DNA from: JBBKWH01 sp037968855
GTDB taxonomy: Bacteria > Pseudomonadota > Gammaproteobacteria > Pseudomonadales > Moraxellaceae
Reading direction: 5' to 3'
Assembly (NCBI GenBank): GCA_037968855.1
Contig: JBBKWH010000076.1
Span: 5,884-69,883 of the forward strand
DNA: 64,000 bases
This document shows, piece by piece, positions 9,173 through 16,673 of the stretch (its first letter is position 1; every line of letters begins with the position of its first letter). The translations under genes and the position numbers were made by a program. A model generated the notes under the pieces. It was not told where the DNA came from. It worked only from the letters and a program-made list of their open reading frames with translations, and made no database searches.

Positions 9173-10180
9173 ATGAAACAAACACTCTGTGCCCTGACTG
9201 CTGTCGCTGCCGCTTTGAGTTTTTCGACCACAGCGTCCGCCGCAAAATACTACAACTGCGCCAATACCAGCAGTAATACTGGCTGTACAGCAAGTAGTGA
9301 TATTGGGGTCTCCTCAACCTACGCCCGCACGGTTTATCCCATCGTGCTTGCCCACGGATTGGTCGGATTTACCAAGGTTGGTTCCATCGACTATTTCTAT
9401 GGCGTACCAAAAGACCTGACCTCTCAAGGTAGCTTGGTTTACACCACTCTAACCTCCGCAGTAAACGGCTCTGCTGAAGTACGTGGCGAACAACTGTTGG
9501 CGCAAGTCAACAAAATCATTGCCCTCAGTGGTAAATCTAAAGTCAACCTGATCGGTCATAGCCAAGGCGGCTTAGACTCTCGCTATGTGTTTGGTGTTGC
9601 ACCAACCAAAGTCGCATCAGTCACCACTGTGGGCACACCACACAAAGGCACACCTGTTGCTGACCTCGCCATTAAAATTGTCCAAGATGAGCCAACCGGC
9701 TTACTACAAAGCGCAGCAAATGCCTTGGCCAATGGCATCGGCCAATTGATTACCGGTGTATCGGGCGGTGGCAGTAGCAACCAAAGCTTGATGTCATCCC
9801 TCAACACCCTCAGTACCACAGGTGCCGCAAGCTTTAATCAACGCTTCCCTACTGGCCTTCCAACTAGCTCGTGCGGCACTGGTGCGACCTCAAGCCAAAA
9901 CGTTAAGTTTTACTCATGGGGTGGTACAAGTCCGTTTACCAATATTTTAGATCCGATTGATGGCGCATTAACCGCAGCATCCGTGGCATTCTGGGGTGGG
10001 GCAAGTGACGGTGTGGTCGGTCGTTGCAGTAACCATTTTGGTCAAGTGATTCGTGATGACTACAACATGAACCATGGCGACCTCATCAACCAAGTGCTGG
10101 GCATTCATGCCATCTTTGAAACCGACCCACTTACTGTCTACCGTACACAAGCCAATCGTTTGAAAAACGCCAGCCTATAA
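9173..10180 (+). CDS. lipA: secreted triacylglycerol lipase (family I.1-like)
   Basis: An extracellular lipase hydrolysing long-chain triacylglycerols. The 335-aa precursor has a Sec signal peptide (residues 1-23, cut at TASA-AKYY). The oxyanion region YPIVLAHGLVGF is at 55-66. The nucleophile elbow GHSQGG gives Ser130; Asp279 (SDGVVG) and His301 (NMNHGDLIN) complete the triad. Cys285 and the cysteine in TSSCGTG probably form the disulfide known from Pseudomonas and Burkholderia lipases. Such enzymes need a membrane-anchored foldase and type II secretion; the foldase is the next gene. AGGA precedes the ATG. The family is certain; the symbol follows common usage. Confidence 0.93.
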   Translation: MKQTLCALTAVAAALSFSTTASAAKYYNCANTSSNTGCTASSDIGVSSTYARTVYPIVLAHGLVGFTKVGSIDYFYGVPKDLTSQGSLVYTTLTSAVNGSAEVRGEQLLAQVNKIIALSGKSKVNLIGHSQGGLDSRYVFGVAPTKVASVTTVGTPHKGTPVADLAIKIVQDEPTGLLQSAANALANGIGQLITGVSGGGSSNQSLMSSLNTLSTTGAASFNQRFPTGLPTSSCGTGATSSQNVKFYSWGGTSPFTNILDPIDGALTAASVAFWGGASDGVVGRCSNHFGQVIRDDYNMNHGDLINQVLGIHAIFETDPLTVYRTQANRLKNASL

Positions 10181-10461
10181 TCCACAGCGTTCGTTTGCGA
10201 CACGTCGAGCAATCGCTCGACGTGTCAGCATCTGCTTGACGATGACTTAAGTGAAAGTCAGCGACAAGCCATAAAAAAACGCGACCAGCCGCATGAATAA
10301 GATGACTGACAACGTCTCAATCACAGACAGTTGATCACATACCAACTGTGCTGCGGTATCTTGTCGATTGATCTGAGGTTTCAGCACAGCGTCATCTCAA
10401 TGCAATCTCAACAGATCAATCAAATGTTGTCTGCAACACCAGCAAGGAGTGCTCAAGTAAA
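10181..10461. other. lipase-foldase intergenic region
   Basis: A 281-base gap within what should be a two-gene operon. It holds the strong hairpin at 10199-10226 and a weaker inverted pair (CAGTTG / CAACTG, 10328-10348). No ORF of note is present. A short ribosome site (AAGGAGTG) sits before the foldase start. Confidence 0.6.
10199..10226 (+). promoter_or_regulatory. strong intercistronic hairpin without a T tract
   Basis: GACACGTCGAGC-AATC-GCTCGACGTGTC is a perfect 12-pair stem with a four-base loop, starting 18 bases after the lipase stop. No U run follows, so a plain intrinsic terminator is unlikely. It may protect the lipase mRNA 3' end or lower foldase expression relative to lipase. Confidence 0.75.
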
Positions 10462-11520
10462 ATGAAAAAGACCATGCTCACGTTATGGCTCAGTATTACG
10501 CTTATCGTGATTGGACTCATTATCTGGCTAAAACCCCACAGCCAAACGAGCGACCCGCAAACCACTACAGACCACTCAAATCAGCCAATTGAAAAAACCG
10601 ACGCTCGTCTGTCTGCCCCTACCGGAATGAACATCAGCACGACTCGCTCGACTCGATTTACCACTGGCCTAGAAGATCTTCCCGCATCATTAGTAGGGAC
10701 AGATGTCGATGGTGAGATTTTGATTGACGAAAATAAAAACCTCCACGTCACTCGTGGTCTACGCAATTTTTTTGATTATTTTTTATCAACAGTGGGTGAG
10801 GAATCGTTACAAACCATTATTGAACGCGTCAAAGCTTATATTCGGCATCGCACCCCAGAGCCTGCACAAAGTCAAACCATTGCATTATTTGATCAATATA
10901 TTGCCTATCGTGCGGCACTTGGTCGCATCCCAGAAGCAGGCGGAAAATCAGCCGATCAAATTGATCTTGATGCGGTCATGCAACAAAAGGCTGCCGAGCA
11001 ACAGTTAAGACAAAACTTTTTTGACAGTAAGACCATTTTGGCTTTTTTTGGCGATGACGATGCCTATGATCAATATACCTTGCAATCACTCAAAATCGCC
11101 CAAAACAGCCAACTCAGTGAAGCCGAAAAAGCCAAACAAACCGCTGACCTACTGCAACAAATGCCCGAAAGCCTCCGAGACAGCATACAAACCAGTATGC
11201 AATATCAGAACCTCGATCAGCTCACATCACAGTGGAAAGCCCGTGGCGGTTCAGCTGCCGAGCTGCGTCAAATTCGCACAAATTTAGTCGGGCCAGAAGC
11301 CACCAATCGACTAGAAGCGCTCGATCAAGAAGACAACCAATGGCAAACTCGCGTCGATGCCTATCTCAAAGGCTATCGTCCGATTATCAACAACCCACAA
11401 TGGAGTGTTGAACAAAAGCAACTGATGATCAACAGCTTACGCCGTCAGCAAGGCTTTAGTGACACCGAACAATTACGCTTGCCGGCATTTGAGCAAATGG
11501 CAACCACAGCCGCAAAGTAG
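10462..11520 (+). CDS. lifO: lipase-specific foldase (steric chaperone)
   Basis: A periplasmic chaperone, anchored in the inner membrane, that folds the secreted lipase before type II export. The 352-aa product has one N-terminal membrane anchor (about residues 5-23), a variable linker, and the foldase signature RxxFDY(F/C)LS..GE seen here as RNFFDYFLSTVGE at 101-113. The rest is the long, helix-rich, Gln-rich extended domain (QKAAEQQLRQNFFDSKTILA and following) that embraces the lipase in known complexes. The ATG follows AAGGAGTG. It lies directly downstream of its cognate lipase. Also called LimA or LipB in other species. Confidence 0.92.
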   Translation: MKKTMLTLWLSITLIVIGLIIWLKPHSQTSDPQTTTDHSNQPIEKTDARLSAPTGMNISTTRSTRFTTGLEDLPASLVGTDVDGEILIDENKNLHVTRGLRNFFDYFLSTVGEESLQTIIERVKAYIRHRTPEPAQSQTIALFDQYIAYRAALGRIPEAGGKSADQIDLDAVMQQKAAEQQLRQNFFDSKTILAFFGDDDAYDQYTLQSLKIAQNSQLSEAEKAKQTADLLQQMPESLRDSIQTSMQYQNLDQLTSQWKARGGSAAELRQIRTNLVGPEATNRLEALDQEDNQWQTRVDAYLKGYRPIINNPQWSVEQKQLMINSLRRQQGFSDTEQLRLPAFEQMATTAAK

Positions 11521-11592
11521 CATTAAACGACTGATGACCTTGTGGCGGGCTACGGACGTTTTTTTGGTCATCTGGCCTACAATCACAATCAC

Positions 11593-11624
11593 CCATCCAT
11601 CCATCCATCCATCCATCCATCCAT
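11593..11624 (+). repeat. (CCAT)8 tetranucleotide microsatellite
   Basis: Eight uninterrupted CCAT units lie between the foldase stop and the bidirectional terminator. Tetranucleotide tracts of this length are typical phase-variation substrates, but here the tract lies outside recognised coding sequence. Confidence 0.97.
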
Positions 11625-11640
11625 CTGAGCCTCAGACAAC

Positions 11641-11681
11641 AAAACACCCAAGACCATCTCACATGATCTTGGGTGTTTTTT
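11641..11681. terminator. bidirectional terminator between foldase and acetyltransferase genes
   Basis: AAAACACCCAAGA pairs with TCTTGGGTGTTTT over 13 bases around a 13-base loop, with T runs on both strands. It serves the converging genes at 10462 (+) and 11696 (-). Confidence 0.85.
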
Positions 11682-11695
11682 AAATCAAAAAATCA

Positions 11696-12337
11696 TTATT
11701 TGCTAGCCGCACATGCCTCTAATGCAGCCACATCACCGGCGACAATTGCAGGCAAGCACGCAGTAATCTGTTCAATGGGCCAATTCCACCATGCCAACCG
11801 CTCAAGCACCGCAATCTGCTGTGGATTAAAACGCTGGCGCATCAACTTGGCCGGATTGCCCCCATAGACGCTATACGGTGGCACATCATTGACCACGGTG
11901 GACTTGGCTGCAATGATCGCGCCATTGCCAATTTTAACACCGGGCATAATCACCGACTGATAGCCAATCCAGACATCATTACCAATCAGGGTATCGCCAC
12001 GATAAGACAACTCATCACCACTTGGCGCAACGGTTTGCCAGCCCTGTCCAAAGCGATGAAAGGGATAGGTCGAAATACCCGATAAGCGATGATTTGCCCC
12101 ATTCATCAAAAATACCACACCCGATGAAATCGCACAGAACTTACCAATCACCAATCGATCCCCCAAAGCCGGATCGTGATACAACACCTGTCGCTCAAAC
12201 TGGGCCGAATCGGTTGGATCATCATAATAACTATAATCACCCACGTGGATATTCGGGCGCGTGAGGGTGTTATTAATAAAGCAAACCGCTGCTGTCTCAG
12301 CGATAGGATGGGTCAGTTTGGGATCAGGGCCGTTCAT
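11696..12337 (-). CDS. Vat/CatB-type hexapeptide-repeat O-acetyltransferase
   Basis: A 213-aa left-handed beta-helix acetyltransferase that should use acetyl-CoA to acetylate a hydroxyl. It closely follows the streptogramin A (Vat) and chloramphenicol type-B (CatB) pattern: HVGDYSYYDD near 31-40, IGKFCAISSGV at 64-74, the catalytic-histidine motif NGANHR (His83), GDTLIGNDVWIG, and the C-terminal WWNWP. AGAGGAG precedes the ATG. It lies 48 bases downstream of hemL on the same strand, which suggests read-through from hemL. Chromosomal relatives in environmental bacteria are often not proven resistance genes, so the substrate is open. Confidence 0.85.
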   Translation of the reverse strand: MNGPDPKLTHPIAETAAVCFINNTLTRPNIHVGDYSYYDDPTDSAQFERQVLYHDPALGDRLVIGKFCAISSGVVFLMNGANHRLSGISTYPFHRFGQGWQTVAPSGDELSYRGDTLIGNDVWIGYQSVIMPGVKIGNGAIIAAKSTVVNDVPPYSVYGGNPAKLMRQRFNPQQIAVLERLAWWNWPIEQITACLPAIVAGDVAALEACAASK

Positions 12338-12385
12338 CGTCGCTCCTCTGGGTTATGGATTAACCACTTATGCCAAATTTTATTG

Positions 12386-13756
12386 TCAGGTCAATGGGTC
12401 AAACTGCACGATACCCGCCTTCATCTCGGTCAGCGTCTGACGCGCGGCGGCCAAGGTATCGTCTAAGTCCGTCTGGGTATGCGCACTAGAGATAAATCCA
12501 GCCTCAAATGCTGACGGTGCAAGATAGATGCCACGCTTTAACATGCCATGAAAAAACTCACGAAACGCCGCCATATCACACTGCGTCATGACCTCATAGC
12601 TGCTTAAATCAGTTGCATCGGTAAAATACAGTCCAAACATACCGCCAGCTTGTTGCACCTGCATGGCAATACCGACCTCATCGGCAATCGCTTTTAGCCC
12701 TTGCAATAAACTTGATAACTTAGCGGAGAGCTGGGTATAAAAATCAGGCTGGCTAATCAGGCCCAACATGGTAATACCTGCACGCATGGCCAACGGATTA
12801 CCCGACAATGTGCCCGCTTGATACACCCCGCCCAACGGCGCAATACACTGCATAATCTCGCGCTTGCCACCAAATGCACCCACTGGCAAACCCGCACCAA
12901 TGATCTTGCCCAACGTGGTCAAATCTGGCGTCACGCCGTAATGCGCCTGCGCGCCACCCAATGCCACCCGAAAACCAGTCATCACCTCATCAAAAATCAA
13001 CACCGAACCGGCCTTGGTACACTCATCGCGCAAGGTCTGCAAGAAGCCTTCAATCGGCAAGACCAAGTTCATATTGCCCGCCACAGGCTCGACAATCACA
13101 CAGGCAATTTGATCTGGATACTCAGCAAAACAAGCTTTGACTGCATCAAGATCGTTAAACGGCAAGGTCAAGGTATGCTGGGCCAAATCGGCAGGCACAC
13201 CCAGCGATGTCGGCACGCCTAATGTCAACATGCCCGAACCAGCCTTGACCAATAAAGAGTCGGCATGACCGTGATAACAGCCTTCAAACTTAATAATTTT
13301 GTCACGACGGGTATAACCACGGGCTAGCCGAATGGCGCTCATGCAGGCTTCTGTGCCAGAGCTAGTCATCCGCACCATGTCCATAGACGGCACAATCTCA
13401 CAAATACGATCCGCTACCGTGGTCTCCGATGGCGTTGGCGCACCAAAGCTTAGACCATCCGCTGCCGCTGCCTGTACCGCTGCAATCACGTCAGGATGCG
13501 CATGGCCCAAAATCATTGGCCCCCACGACCCCACATAATCGATATAGCGTTTGCCCTGCGCATCAAACAAATACGCGCCTTTGGCTTTTTGCACAAATAC
13601 TGGCGTCCCACCTACGCCTTTAAATGCCCGAACTGGCGAGTTCACCCCACCAGGGATATGTTGGCTAGCCGCATGAAACAGCGCTGCATTTGACAAGTCA
13701 GTGGATGGTTCAGCAGATAGGTTTATTGCAGAATCGGTTACAGAAGAATCAGTCAT
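12386..13756 (-). CDS. hemL: glutamate-1-semialdehyde 2,1-aminomutase
   Basis: HemL converts glutamate-1-semialdehyde to 5-aminolevulinate in the C5 pathway to heme, using PLP. Motifs in the 456-aa product: IPGGVNSPVRAFKGVGGTP from 34, SSGTEACMSAIRLARG near 132-147, the PLP aspartate region LIFDEVMTGFR, and the PLP-binding lysine Lys284 in LTTLGKIIGAG. It carries about 25 extra N-terminal residues before the conserved LFHAASQHIPGG. The frame opens even earlier at a TTG (13783) preceded by AGGCGG, so the start is uncertain. It is divergent from rlmM. Confidence 0.96.
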   Translation of the reverse strand: MTDSSVTDSAINLSAEPSTDLSNAALFHAASQHIPGGVNSPVRAFKGVGGTPVFVQKAKGAYLFDAQGKRYIDYVGSWGPMILGHAHPDVIAAVQAAAADGLSFGAPTPSETTVADRICEIVPSMDMVRMTSSGTEACMSAIRLARGYTRRDKIIKFEGCYHGHADSLLVKAGSGMLTLGVPTSLGVPADLAQHTLTLPFNDLDAVKACFAEYPDQIACVIVEPVAGNMNLVLPIEGFLQTLRDECTKAGSVLIFDEVMTGFRVALGGAQAHYGVTPDLTTLGKIIGAGLPVGAFGGKREIMQCIAPLGGVYQAGTLSGNPLAMRAGITMLGLISQPDFYTQLSAKLSSLLQGLKAIADEVGIAMQVQQAGGMFGLYFTDATDLSSYEVMTQCDMAAFREFFHGMLKRGIYLAPSAFEAGFISSAHTQTDLDDTLAAARQTLTEMKAGIVQFDPLT

Positions 13757-13932
13757 GGTCAAACACACTCGTTTAAATCGCAATCACAATACCGCCTAGT
13801 GTAACGCGCCTCAGACTGACAATGCAGTGTGTTCAACACTCGACACATCGCGCCAACAGCACCCGTACATCTGGCCACAAGCCATATCACCGCATGCCAT
13901 CGGTCATGCATCACCAACTGCCAGAGTCCATC

Positions 13933-13961
13933 TTGACGCGTACGATACGTTATACTATGCG
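13933..13961 (+). promoter_or_regulatory. candidate promoter for rlmM
   Basis: TTGACG (13933-13938) with TATGCG 17 bases later (13956-13961). A better -10 match, TATACT, sits at 13951-13956 but with a short spacer. The region lies 30-60 bases before the rlmM ATG. Confidence 0.4.
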
Positions 13962-13990
13962 CCGTTATCCCATCGAATGAGTCTGTACAC

Positions 13991-15037
13991 ATGTCCGCAA
14001 CCCCCGATTATGGTTTATTGGCCTTGTGTCGCTCAGGATTTGAGGTGGAGTGTGCTGGCGAGCTAGAAAGCTACGCCCGTGACGCAGGTAATGCCGTGTT
14101 TGAAAAACAAAGTGGCTTTGCGCGCTGGATGGGCACAGGCTCACGCTGGCCGACCACACGCGAGTTAATTTTTAGCCGCCAACTGATGCGTTTGGTCAAA
14201 CCCAACGCCATCAAACTTGACGAAAAAAACCGCATTGAGACCTTAATGAAGGTGTTGGCCGGTCATCGCTATAGCGCCATTTACTTTGACCATCCCGACA
14301 CCAACGAAGGCAAATCGCTACAAAAACTCTTTGATCGACTGCAAAAACCGCTCCTCTCCGCCGCCAACAAAGCAGGCATCCTAGATCGTGAGGTTAAAGC
14401 TCGTTTGCATCTGGTGTTTATTGATGGCACCACTGTTTGGCTAGGTAGCAGTATTGCCGGTCAGACCTTACGCTGGCCAATGGGCGTTCCACGTCTCAGA
14501 ATGCCCAGTGACGCACCAAGCCGCTCGACACTCAAACTGGCCGAAGCCTTTGAGTTTTTTATGGATAAAGACGAACAAGCCGAATGGCTACGCGAAGGCT
14601 TAACCGCCGTAGATCTAGGCGCGTGTCCTGGTGGGTGGAGTTATCAGTTGGTCAAACGTGGCTTACAAGTCACTGCCATTGATAACGGCGCGATTGATCC
14701 TGCCTTAATGGCAACAGGCCAAGTAGACCATATCGAAGCAGATGGCTTTGTCTGGCGTCCCAAGCGCAAAGTGCATTGGATCGTCTGTGACATGATCGAA
14801 AAACCCGCTCGTGTGGCGGCCTTAATCGGTGATTGGTTGGCAACTGGTGATGCACAACGCGCCATCTTTAATCTTAAATTACCCATGAAAAAACGCCTTG
14901 ATGAAGTCGAATACTGCACCCATCTGATTGAAACAGCGCTCGAAAAATCAGGCCGAAAACTTGAGCGACTTGAGTTCCGTCAGCTCTATCATGATCGTGA
15001 AGAAGTGACTGGCTATGCAGTGGTCAAACCACAATAA
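13991..15037 (+). CDS. rlmM: 23S rRNA 2'-O-ribose C2498 methyltransferase
   Basis: RlmM (YgdE) 2'-O-methylates C2498 in the peptidyl transferase centre using SAM. The 348-aa product (usual length 350-366) has an N-terminal THUMP-like region, the SAM motif DLGACPGGWSYQL at 208-220, the acidic IEADG and the CDMIEKP motif, and the catalytic K-D-K-E type pattern typical of RrmJ-like enzymes (NLKLPMKKR near the end). The ATG at 13991 gives the expected N-terminus ending in LALCRSGFE. It is divergent from hemL and ends at a bidirectional terminator. Confidence 0.94.
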   Translation: MSATPDYGLLALCRSGFEVECAGELESYARDAGNAVFEKQSGFARWMGTGSRWPTTRELIFSRQLMRLVKPNAIKLDEKNRIETLMKVLAGHRYSAIYFDHPDTNEGKSLQKLFDRLQKPLLSAANKAGILDREVKARLHLVFIDGTTVWLGSSIAGQTLRWPMGVPRLRMPSDAPSRSTLKLAEAFEFFMDKDEQAEWLREGLTAVDLGACPGGWSYQLVKRGLQVTAIDNGAIDPALMATGQVDHIEADGFVWRPKRKVHWIVCDMIEKPARVAALIGDWLATGDAQRAIFNLKLPMKKRLDEVEYCTHLIETALEKSGRKLERLEFRQLYHDREEVTGYAVVKPQ

Positions 15038-15053
15038 GTGGATCACAGGCATC

Positions 15054-15082
15054 AAAAAACGGGCTGTATTAGCCCGTTTTTT
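15054..15082. terminator. bidirectional terminator between rlmM and the outer-membrane protein gene
   Basis: AAAAAACGGGCT-GTATT-AGCCCGTTTTTT is a perfect 12-pair stem with terminal A and T runs, placed between converging genes. Confidence 0.92.
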
Positions 15083-15094
15083 AATCTGTATGAC

Positions 15095-15625
15095 TTAGAG
15101 TTTGAAGGTCAAACCCAATGACAGCAGATCCACATCTTGTTCGATAACGGTATATTCACCTTCAATTGATACTTGTGGAGTCAACGCAAGGCCAGCGCCA
15201 ACACCAAAGCTTAGGCCGGTGTCAGAGTTTGATTCTGAGTAAAAACCATTTTTTGAATTGACATCAACTTTTTCGCTGATCAGACCAATTTTTGCTTTTA
15301 ATGACAAACCGTTATAAAGGCTTGGATAAAAACGATATGCACCATAGATACCAAAGTTGCTGATATCATAGTCGCCAACAACGACGCCTTGATAGCTAAC
15401 GTCATTACCACTAGAAGTATTATATTCAGCCTCTACAGATAGACCTGATCCAAAATCGTAACCACCATAGACGCCAAAAGATGTGCCGTCATCGAAATTA
15501 ACATCAGAATCATCAACCATATATGAGCCAACTTTGGCACCCAAATATGGGCCAACTGGCGCGGCATAGGCAACACCGGACAACAAGCTGGTGGCAACCA
15601 CAGCAGACAACAGAACTTTTTGCAT
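15095..15625 (-). CDS. small outer-membrane beta-barrel protein (OmpW/OmpA-like barrel)
   Basis: A 176-aa protein with a Sec signal peptide (MQKVLLSAVVATSLLSGVAYA, cut before APVGPY). It then has alternating beta strands rich in Gly and aromatic residues (GVYGGYDFGSGLSVEAEY; SNFGIYGAYRFYPSL; GLSFGVGAGLALTPQ) and ends with a typical outer-membrane C-terminus (LGLTFKL; Leu rather than Phe at the end). This fits the eight-stranded outer-membrane beta-barrel family. There is no C-terminal OmpA peptidoglycan domain. A GTG three codons upstream (15634) is an alternative start. Ligand or pore function is unknown. Confidence 0.8.
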   Translation of the reverse strand: MQKVLLSAVVATSLLSGVAYAAPVGPYLGAKVGSYMVDDSDVNFDDGTSFGVYGGYDFGSGLSVEAEYNTSSGNDVSYQGVVVGDYDISNFGIYGAYRFYPSLYNGLSLKAKIGLISEKVDVNSKNGFYSESNSDTGLSFGVGAGLALTPQVSIEGEYTVIEQDVDLLSLGLTFKL

Positions 15626-15677
15626 ACGTTTCACTCATCAAAAGATGTAATCACATCACTCCGGACATGTTTTTTGA

Positions 15678-15706
15678 ATCGAACATTAGAATTGGTCCGG
15701 CGTCAA
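15678..15706 (-). promoter_or_regulatory. candidate promoter for the outer-membrane protein gene
   Basis: On the minus strand TTGACG (15706-15701) is followed after 17 bases by TTCGAT (15683-15678), about 55 bases before the ATG. Motif-based only. Confidence 0.4.
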
Positions 15707-15787
15707 TTCTGGCCAGACTGTAACAAAATATTAAACCGAAAAATGTGATGCAGTTGGCATTAATTCTTTGATTTGGTCACACAATTG

Positions 15788-15979
15788 TCATGCTGATGGG
15801 CTAACTTTTTTGGCAATAAAACACAGTGCATGCCAGATAACCATTGGCACTAACCAAAAAATAAACAGCACCAGATAAAGCTGCTCCCAACGATCAACCT
15901 CATGAGCAAAGCGCTCATCTTCGTTAATCGTGGCGTGATTCGATTCGCTAATTGGTAGGGTTGATGATGGTGTGCTCAT
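15788..15979 (-). CDS. small single-pass membrane protein
   Basis: A 63-aa protein with an acidic N-terminal half (NEDERFAHEVDRWEQ) and one hydrophobic helix (about residues 34-56, LYLVLFIFWLVPMVIWHALC), ending in a short basic tail. The start is well supported by GGGAGAG upstream of the ATG at 15979. I do not recognise a family. It lies upstream of the outer-membrane protein gene on the same strand, separated by about 160 bases that contain that gene's candidate promoter. Confidence 0.6.
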   Translation of the reverse strand: MSTPSSTLPISESNHATINEDERFAHEVDRWEQLYLVLFIFWLVPMVIWHALCFIAKKVSPSA

Positions 15980-16133
15980 AATATCGCTCTCCCGTGTTGA
16001 TCATTCGCATCCTGCGAGCATACAAATATTGCATCTTTATAGTGCAATGTTTGCTTCAATTGATCCTACGAGATTTAGTCATGCAAAAGTGTGACCAATG
16101 ACGACAATTTGGTTATTTTATCGTCGCCTTTGG

Positions 16134-16673
16134 TCACCTCATCGACGAAGACTGACGAATGACATGATGAATCTGTTCTCGAATCTGATTGACATCAGGC
16201 ATTTTACGGCCATCAAATCGAATCATAGCCAATCCGGCACTACGGATTGCCTTGTCTTTTTTGGCATCTGCACGACGACGCTCAGGCCGATCATGGGTCC
16301 AATCGTCTAGCTCAATCACTGCCAGCACTTGTTGAGCATTGGGATGCACCAATACATAATCGGCGCTCATGCGATTGATACGATTAAACCAGAATTTTTG
16401 ATCTTGCTCATCGGTACAACTGACCAACCGAGACAATTGCACTTGAGCAAAAATCAAACAGTTTGGCATAGCCTCTTGTAAACGCGCAAAAAAACGCACT
16501 TCGCTATCGGTCATAAATGGCATGGGTGCAAAGGGCCAGACGGCCAAATCATCACCTCGTACTGGTTTTGGATCTTGTGGCTTTTCGGGACGCTGACGTC
16601 CTGATAAAACAAATAATGCAGCAATCGCAAGCAGTGCGATTAGGGTGTAGGTGGTTGCCAATTCGAAACCCAA
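16134..16673 (-). CDS. DUF2726 domain protein
   Basis: A protein of up to 179 aa with an N-terminal membrane helix (about 7-23) and a DUF2726 domain. The core VIELDDWTHDRPERRRADAKKD resembles the nuclease-fold (restriction endonuclease-like) pattern with an acidic D-x(n)-E-like centre, followed by KAIRSAGLAMIRFDG. No function has been established from sequence. The start is unusual: the frame opens at TTG (16673), with AGGAG only one base upstream, and a second TTG lies at 16661. The gene overlaps the end of the SPOR gene by up to 34 bases, so translation is probably coupled. Confidence 0.75.
   Translation of the reverse strand: MGFELATTYTLIALLAIAALFVLSGRQRPEKPQDPKPVRGDDLAVWPFAPMPFMTDSEVRFFARLQEAMPNCLIFAQVQLSRLVSCTDEQDQKFWFNRINRMSADYVLVHPNAQQVLAVIELDDWTHDRPERRRADAKKDKAIRSAGLAMIRFDGRKMPDVNQIREQIHHVIRQSSSMR

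Noticed and set aside
11456..11662. Minus-strand frame with WMDG repeats that could look like a phase-variable protein
   Set aside because: The repeats are only the translation of the (CCAT) microsatellite; the frame overlaps the foldase end and lacks a ribosome site.
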